Positions 50,601-59,900 of a stretch of 64,000 nt of DNA are shown in pieces. Source of the stretch: Fasciolopsis buskii. Lineage: Eukaryota; Platyhelminthes; Trematoda; Plagiorchiida; Fasciolidae. The stretch covers positions 1 to 64,000 of the forward strand of contig LUCM01001813.1 in assembly GCA_008360955.1 (NCBI GenBank), written 5' to 3'. The translations under genes were made by a program, and so were the position numbers. The notes under the pieces are model-generated. The model had not been told where the DNA came from and searched no databases. It saw only the letters and a list, made by a program, of their open reading frames with translations. Every line of letters begins with the position of its first letter. Position 1 is the stretch's first letter.

Positions 50601-53600
50601 ATTACAAGTACTTATTGAATCCATTCCGAATCAGAATATACAACTAAACACAGTGGGAGGCACGCTTCATACAGAAACTCTTTGGGATTTGCTCACCAAT
50701 CATGTGATTATAATAAAGAGGAATCCCGATTGATGGAACATATTCGGACCAATGGCAGTTGTCTCATGTTTGAACTTCACTCTCACGCTTTGGTGTGGTT
50801 CCGATTGACTGATTGATTGTCTACACAGGCTGCGGCGGAGCTGTGTTGGATGGTATCGTATGACCTGCAGGTAGACTTCTAACAATCATTCAGGATTTTG
50901 ATCAGAGGTTTATGGTCCGGGTGTGTATCGGTAAATCGGCCGAACGCATACTCGTTGGATTTTGCATGGGTTCCCACGACTTCTAAAAGTAGTGGGTGTT
51001 TTGGTTTAACTTCTCCGCACGGTTTGTCACTTAGTATCAACGTTTAATTGGCCATTAGAAACTATGGAAGTACTGTACAGATTTTTTAACCTTCAAGATC
51101 CGCCGGTAGACGGAGTCTCTACCACTGAATTAACTTTACCTGAACGATTTCACAAGCACAATTTGCCTACTCACAAGTAAGTAATCACGTTTTGCGCTAC
51201 TAGTTAGCAAGATATGTTTGGTCGCGTCACTGTAATGAACGCTGACAGGCGATTCATACCTGATTGAAATCCGATTCGTCGTTGAATTTTTTCGCGAAAA
51301 TCCGTACTAGAGAGGAAGTGACGGAAAATGAAACCACAGCCAATACAATAATGTCAATGATAGCATTCTGCATCTGACTCAATTTGGGTGCTTTTGGTGC
51401 GTTCACTCTGAAAGAGAATAAAGGCAGAAATAGCGATTTCAACAGACAAAGCGGAACCATATCCCAAATCCTTTGGAACTGATTTTCTAGAGGTTCCTAC
51501 TGGTATTGAGCTAGTCAGGCTGAAATTTACTCTGACCAACCATCGAGAAAAACCCATTGATAATGTGAACTAGAAATAAATTGTGAGTAGATTTAAATCC
51601 ACTGAAAAGGGCCGAATAAATCGACCAGTACGGGTTTTTTCACCCAGATGTTGTCACCGATCGTCTCGGGTAAAACTGGAATGTGCGTCGCTTCGGTTCA
51701 TACCTCGAAATAGTATACACTGGACTAGTTTTCTCTGTCTCGGTCTTTATTTGAAAGATAATTTTTCTCTAACTTTGTTGAACCGAATTAATCTAAACCC
51801 AATCATTTGGTCGCTGACAGAAAAGACGAATGCACTTCTACTGCCTCTCATGATCGTGAAAGTTCACAATGTAGGAGCACAACTCGAGTTGCATTAGTCA
51901 AATTAGTTCGCTTTCTTAACGTTAATTCTGCCAGTTTCCTCCCCTCTGGTTACTTTGCCTGCTATCGTTGAAAAATCAATGGTAAGCAGAATAGGATGTT
52001 TAGGAATAAAAGTGCTGATATACTGTTCGGTTACCCGGCATTGTATTCTGCGTCTCTTACGACGGTAGTATCTCAAAAAACCATGGATGCTCGATGGTCA
52101 TCGATCTGTTAGACACCCGCGTATATGTGGGCGTAATGAATAACTGTACACTGGCACACAATTCCTTAGCTGATAACCAATCGCGGTTCTTTCCTTTTGA
52201 TTCGACCGACCTTGATTGTGACTGGTTCTTAGTACGCACCAGAATGATTTCGCTCTACTTTTATTCATTGTTACTCTCCGTTAGGATTTCCACCGGGATA
52301 GCGGGACTTGCATGGGGTTTCAGTGCCTAAATCCGCGTTTCCTGAATACCTAGGTGCGGTGTTTTTCTGACTAGGAGTACGTGCACTAATAAATTGCTAT
52401 ATGGGTTATGAGATTACAAATTCCGAATACAAGAGTACCTTAAGAGGGTTTCAGAAATTATACGAACACTAGCTGAGCTATACGTTACACAGAGAGGGGA
52501 AAATAAAGCGATTCAATGTCACACATTGCAAAGGTCTATCGGATAGGCTAAAACTAATGTTCCATGTATTTTTTACCAATTCGTCGACAGTCGTTCGATA
52601 ACATATTAGCGATATTGTGCAAGAGAACTGTTCCTTCATGGTTTTCTCTGTCTTTAAATAGATTTTGGGAATTAGAATTCACAGGTTTGATACTTGCTAA
52701 CATGTCGTGGTGCGAAGCTTGGTAAACTGAGACCTTGAGGGCTGTCTGTGTCAATCCAAGTTTAAGGATTATAGAAGCTGCGCACTTAATTGGTGCATGA
52801 AATTACAAGCATAATGCTAACACTCGCTCCCTATCACTCGTGCCTCAAGGTAGGTAGACAAAACAAGAAGCTCAGTGGATCATGCTCAGACCTAAAACAA
52901 TCAGAAATCGGTTGTTCGTTTTCGTTCCTTCTTCACGCGATAGGATCTCATCGCAACCTTACAATGCAACTTACCCTTCTGAAACAGTACCAAGAATTTT
53001 GACGTGAAATCGGTCGTTGAGTTTTAAGTAGTGAGAAGTGACTGTGCCCAGAATCAGCTGCAAGAAAGTACGATGGAATGTTTGCACGACAATACATGCG
53101 GTGTTTCGTGAAACAAGTCAAATGATAATAGGTTACAATGAATCAGGCTGCGTTGCTTGCTTTAGGTACAGAGGAAAACGGTCGGATCTATCCACTGAGA
53201 TCAGAACCCACTGAGCTTAGATAGAAAATATCTCACAATCCCCGCTTCCTTATGAACCACAATTATCAGCATTATGATTTGCCCATGGGTAATCTGTTTT
53301 AGGTTGACAACGAACCTTCAGTTTGTAAAAAAAGTTAATCACAGGTCCTCAAAACTGACGCTGTTTTTCGACCTGAAACTTGTTATGTCAAAGCAAAAGA
53401 TAATTATTCATATGCTGTTAGCCAACGATCAGTCCGAGTGTAATACAGACACGTTGTAGAATCGCAGCCTACCGTCCGATCACCGTTAAATGATTCGTCA
53501 CAATTTAAAATTTAAGAAAGGAAAGTTTTCGGTGGTTAAAATTGGGATGAATTCGATAGATTTGGGCTAAGCTGACATCAGTATCTTTTAAAAAAGGCCC

Positions 53601-56600
53601 CAGAGTGATATTCCAATGAACTTAGTCCCCAAGGTTGGCACGTCAAAAAAAACGGATTAAATCATGCGTACGAGAATTCATAGGTGTGCTGGGGACCTGA
53701 TACTGTCGCTTGAGTGCAGCTTCAGTGTGGCGAAACGCCAAAAGAACCACAGTGACCCATTCAGTTTAGACCAGTATGTATGTACGCTGACTAGGATGTA
53801 GACGGCGGACATTGAACTAAGATAAACAGTTCAACCGCGCACACAAACGCACCATCGTAGTCAGATGTCATTGCTGGGTTTGGATCACGTATACACCTAC
53901 CGATAAGATGAGCTAAACACTGTGCAGCTGGACCAATAGACAGTAAACGCTCGTGGCAATACATGATGACAAGGTCTTTGTCATTCGCATATGGTCTGAA
54001 GCCTCAGAGCACAGAAAAGGGAGGAATACCAAACTGTAGGCACCTGAGCACTGGAACAAATCAACAGTTGTCCGGTCTTACCAATAAGGGTGGCCGTTCT
54101 GTCAGAACCTCCCGTTCACACTGCTTGAATGATTCACGACCGAGAGAAACAAATCTATCCGCCTCGAAAACCGCGGAGTTAGCAAGCTTCAACTGGACAC
54201 AGTGAGTGCCCCAGTTTCTGTGCCCATGTTCACAACGGAGCAGATAGCCGCAAAAACATGCACCTAATCAAGCAAGATGGTCAGCTCAGACGTTAACGGG
54301 CTGCATGAACCGTCTGGCGCTTGTGCTTGCATCGGCTAGTAAACTGTCTCATTCAATGAGTACAAATCTGAAGTCATTTTGTTGTCAGAAAATTAGCAGA
54401 GCCAAAGACGGGAAGAATTTCGGTCGACCGAAGAAATGCATTACAGAAGGTATTGGAAAGTATTCGAATGTGTTCACGAAAAATAGGCGTATTTCCGTTG
54501 GTCGTGAAGCTTGCGCAAGTATCTAGTTCCCACTAAAGCAGTTAAGCCAATCAGATATCGCACTAACTCTGACACAATGGTACAAAGTAACAGTGGCGTT
54601 CAGAAGGTACGAATCGATCTACAGGGATTTTGTGAATAATTCCACAGTGATCTCATGTTTGGTCATCATTATAATGCCAAATTACAACAAAGGTTATCTT
54701 ATGCACAAAGACGAGTCAGCAAGCCGAAATCTGACTGAATATTGTGTGCGTTCCAACAGGGTCAGGGACCGTAACGATACTTTGCGAAAGCTATTAACTT
54801 AAAAAATGAATTGATCACGGCTAACTGAAGTACGAATATTTTCTCATACACAGATGGATATCTAAATTTTCGTGGACACGGACAGTTATTCGAAACGAAA
54901 ACTACTCACGATAATCAGATCAATCGGTATTGGTACGCGGATGCGTTTGACCACACGCGGATTGATCCATGTTTTGACCACAACAATGATCAGTATGCAC
55001 ATCGCGGACAGACCGATAGTGACCCCGTTGGCCGTCCGAATCGCTCGAATGATCGCGTAATATGTCTGGAAATAAAAAAGCATACAATAACCGAAGGAAT
55101 CCCAGTACAATGGGCAGAAATGAAAAAAAACAGTGCCAGTTACATCGGTCTTAACAGTGTTAACATTGGGAGCCGTGTCGTACGCAACGTTGCGAAGTTT
55201 TATGTCGGACCAAGCCACAATATGGATTAGGGCCAGTCAATGGACTAGCAAGCTGATACGGAACTGCGTTAGTTCTATGTGCAGGTCACATGGCACAATC
55301 CCGTGTAGATTTGTTATCGCCCTTGACCTGGGTCCAAACAATCAAAATATCGGGACTCACAAAATGAAAAGCAAACAGTCCGCTGCGGTCATTGACCCGG
55401 GGGTAGTCAACCAGCGGTCGTTAGTCTCGTATATAAATATATATATATATATATATATAACTGGATGGTAACGAGATCTACCAACCAGTGAAAGGAAATC
55501 CAGTCACAGAACTTCGAGCCAAAATCAACAACAAACTGAACTCTTCGAAAAAAGCAAGAAAATCAGCGATGAACAGTACAACCAAATAAAGCCTGCAGAG
55601 GGACCCGTCCCCAGGATACATGGACTTCCTAAAGTCCATAAACCGGGGGTGCCGCTTAGACCCATTGTCGCAACGACAACAGCACCAAACTATCAGCTAG
55701 CGAAGTACCTTTTCCGTCTCCTACGCCCATGCCTACCACAGGACCAAAACGACACGAAGAGTTCTGCCACATTCCTGGTTCAAATCAAAGACCTCAAGTT
55801 AGAAGCAAACGAAGCTATGGTCTCATTCGACGTCACATCACTGTTCACAAATATTCCAAGGCAAATGGCACTGGATAGCAAGCGCCAACTTATGGAGAAT
55901 GACTCCAACTTATCAGATTGAACAGCAATGTCCAAGGACGATATAATGCATTTGATAGAATTGTGCATGGAAACATACCTACAGTTCAATGGGACGGTAT
56001 ATAAACAAATAAGAGGAACGCCCATGGGATCACCACTATCAGGCTTGTTAGCAGATGCAACCATGAAACAATTCGAGACAAAGGCATTCGAAACAAACTT
56101 CCCACGCTTATGGATCAGATATGTTGATGATACATTTGTTGTGTTAGAGAAAACAGAAATGGACCAATTTCATCAACACCTAAACGCGATAGTGCCCAGC
56201 ATCAAATTCACCAAGGAGGAGGAAAAAGACTCGGCTCTACCGTTTCTCGACGTACTAATTATGAGGCAACCAAACGGGAGCATAGAGACAACCGTCTACA
56301 GAAAACCGACGACGACGGACCGCATACTCAATTTCAAAAGCAACCATCCAACCTGCCACTTAAAGAGCTGTGTGCGTACCCTGTTCCATCGAGCCGACAC
56401 ACACTGCAGTACACAGCACTTACGGGAACAAGAGCAATCTAGGTTGTTCAGGTTACTTGCGGCCAATCGATCTCCGAAATCTTTCATCAACGCTTGTATT
56501 CGCAGAAGGCAGAGGGCAAACACAAAGAGGACCAGATCGATCGTGGTACTTCCATAAATACGGGGAGTATCCGAAGCGGTCGAACGCATCCTACGTCCAC

Positions 56601-56942
56601 TAGATATCACAATCGCCCACAAACCGACCGGCACCCTGAGATCTGTTCTATTCAACGGAAAAGATCGCGTCGACCAGCACGACCAGTCAGGGGTAGTTTA
56701 TGCCATTCCGTGCCTCGGATGTGACAAACAGTATGTCGGTGAGACAAGCAAACAACTAAGCACACGCTTGCACGAACATAGCTTAGCCCTACGACGCGCT
56801 GACCCACACTCGCAGATATGGGACCTCTGTGCACAAACAGGCCATGAGGTCAACATCAACAACGCAAAGGTAGTCAGCCGGGCAGACAGAATGGGGGAGC
56901 GACTGATTCTCGAAGCCCTCCACTCAGTGTACGCCTTCTCAA

Positions 56943-56974
<32 letters not shown>

Positions 56975-59900
56975 GCATATATAGGTATTTTTGCAACTAT
57001 ACTCAAACATGATTCCCAGTTGCCGTGGTCTTCTTGCTGTCTTCACTTTCGTACTTGTCCCGTAATCACTACCGCTAGTGCTACAGTTTTGGGTCGAAGG
57101 ATTATGGGAACTATGCTTTTGAATGATCATTTCATGGCATTCGTTTAGTTTCAAGACTGTCACAGATGCTTCCGAAGAGGGCATACGTCAAACTGTTTAG
57201 TGGTTTTTGTCCACCACCCTAATTCATTCGACGGTTTCTTCTCGGGAAAAAAATGTTTAACAAAGTCGGAATCACGTTGTTAGACTATCAGAATCCCTCT
57301 AGACGTCCGGGTCTGTCTGTTTCGCTCAGTCGGTTCCGCAGAATGACACAGAATGACACCATTTCACGTTGTTTTATGAAAAGATCTCACCACTTTCCGT
57401 CTACCCAATTGTCTTCACAGAGGCAGTAGTTTTAGTTTTTTAAGCTGGATCATTTTTCGCTTCTTCGATATTCGCTGACTACAGCTACGGGAACGCCAAA
57501 TCCTTGTGAAAGCAATGAAAATTCGACCTGCTCTCTAAAAAAAGATAGATTTACCTAAACCAGGTTTCTTGATTTCTTCCGATCTTAGCTTTCAGATCGT
57601 GGTCTAAACGTTAAATTCCACGAACATATTGTCGTAGATGCAAGAGTTTCACCGCCTCCCTACTCTTAGAAGCTCACTTACCATTGTAATTGAAAGATGC
57701 AGAAGCTGTAACTAGAAGCTGGAGCTCAGACTCGTTTTCCTTTGTCTTTATTTATCCTAACACCGTTCATCATTCCATTACCCGTTTCTTTTCGAAGAAA
57801 GTTCATGCAAAACTACTGGGTATTTGGCCTGGTTTCGCATGTTCAGTTATTCTTTGGATTTTATGTTCGTTTAGTCTTCCATTTCAAAGATTTTATAAAA
57901 AGCTGAAAATTTATTCATTCATTTTCATGAAACCCCTCTTGATTTGGTCTTACTTATATCGGCCCAGAATGTTACCTTAACCCTAGGCAAATGACGCTAG
58001 TTAAAACAAAGGAATTCAATCCATCCTTTTTAAGTAATCAAATTGTTCAGTGCATTAGGCTGCCTTCAAGGAAGGGATTTATTGTGGGAATCGATCACTG
58101 TTCACCAGCGGCATCAGCTACTGATCGGCGCTGTCACGTGACGAAGTTCAATACTCCACTCACAGCCTGTCCGGCCATGTTAATGGCTAGGGCGTCCGAC
58201 CCATAGTCGTTCGTATCAGGTTGGCGTCCCAGTTCGGGCGCGGTGGATTCCCAACAAGACTGAAACAGTGGTACAGTGCCTTCATGGCTTCTTCTTGGTT
58301 AACTGACCGTCTGAATCACTTGATGAATAAGTTTGCCCAATAACAAATCACATTAACCGTAATCTATAGACTGGTTCTAAAGCTTTCACTTCACCAGGGT
58401 TTCCTGCATAAAAGTCATTCATCAAATGGAGTGAAGACGTGTGCCTTGATATCGTGTCATAAATCGTTAATTGTTTCAAACTTCATTCAAGTAGACGATA
58501 GTCTTTTTTGTTAACTAGACCAAAAACGCTAACCACGGGAGGCGAAACGTCCGAAGGCGAACAAGTTCTCCGATTAGGTTTTGTTTTTATTATTACTGGA
58601 TGAAGTGAGTAAAATACTACCCAGAAGTAACAAGTTAGTAAATTAAGGCATGCGTACTAAATCTAACGAAGAAGCGGCTGTTTGCCTGAGTGCGATAAGT
58701 CATTCGTAATTCGGGTAAATTGAACCAATCAACTTTAGATCTTTCTTCGGAATACCATCATGATTTCTGTCTCTCTTAGAGTGTATGCAAAATTCAGTAA
58801 CATTTTAGTCTGAGGATTAGCTTTTGCGCATAAGTTAACCTTTGCTGTAATCTGGTCTTGTAATGACAGTCACGTGTGCAATCATTAAAAATTGCACAGA
58901 AACATTTTACAAAGCAAGTAGCATTTTCTCCCTATGACTGTTGTTTTATATTATTCATGTCATGGTCAATATGGTACTTGATTAGCTCATTTTTTTTTTG
59001 ACCGGAACGCAATGCTTGTTCAGACGTCCCCACGAGATAAAATTTCCCGATTTGCCTTGAGACCGCTCGAGTAACACCCAATTCCCGATGTCATTGGTGC
59101 TGCCGATCGACCGAAAATCTTTGACTTCTGTGATGCTCATTGTTTGTCCTTGCAAAATGATTGCTCGCCGATATTCGCCGGATGGGTCAATTTTCTAAAC
59201 GATACCACTGTGTCAAATGACTGTTATTCGATTAACGTATGTGTCAACCAGCCGCTTCGGCTAACCCAATGTACTTGCGTGCCAGCCCCACTGCAAAAGT
59301 ACACAACTTGACGAGCCCGTTCACTCAGGTTCATCGAGGCTTGGCCACGCGCCGGCTGTCCTGAGGGCACGTTTGGCATTTTTGTTTCGCCCTCGATATG
59401 TGCGAGTCCAACGTAAAATGTTTTCTCTCGCAGGCTACCGCTCCTGTGGCAACCCACACTGCGGATCAGGGTTTCATGCCATATTTCGGTTAGTTCAACG
59501 CATACGACAACTATAACCGCAGTTGATCTGCCAACAGAGAAATCCACCTAGTTGACTGAGTTGTAGTTAAAATTCGCGGTTCATTGGACTGTGAGATCAT
59601 GCATAACCGCTGCGGCAAGTGGCTTTACGATTTCAAATGTCGTCCAGCTTCAGAAATGGGCTTCTAGTTGGGTGGAGCTGTGGAAGAAACACAATAGATA
59701 CTAAGCTCGAGAGACAAATACTTCCTCTAACCTTCCTCGCTGTTGCAGGCAAAGCATGTTATTTCACTTTGAACTGATGCACAAAAGAGATTGAAAACAA
59801 TGATTGTATCTCGCAATCAGCTGATTTCTGTTTCTTCGAGGTTAAGAACATTATCAAAATCTGTTTCAAACTTACGAATCACATGAAGACGTCAAAAACA

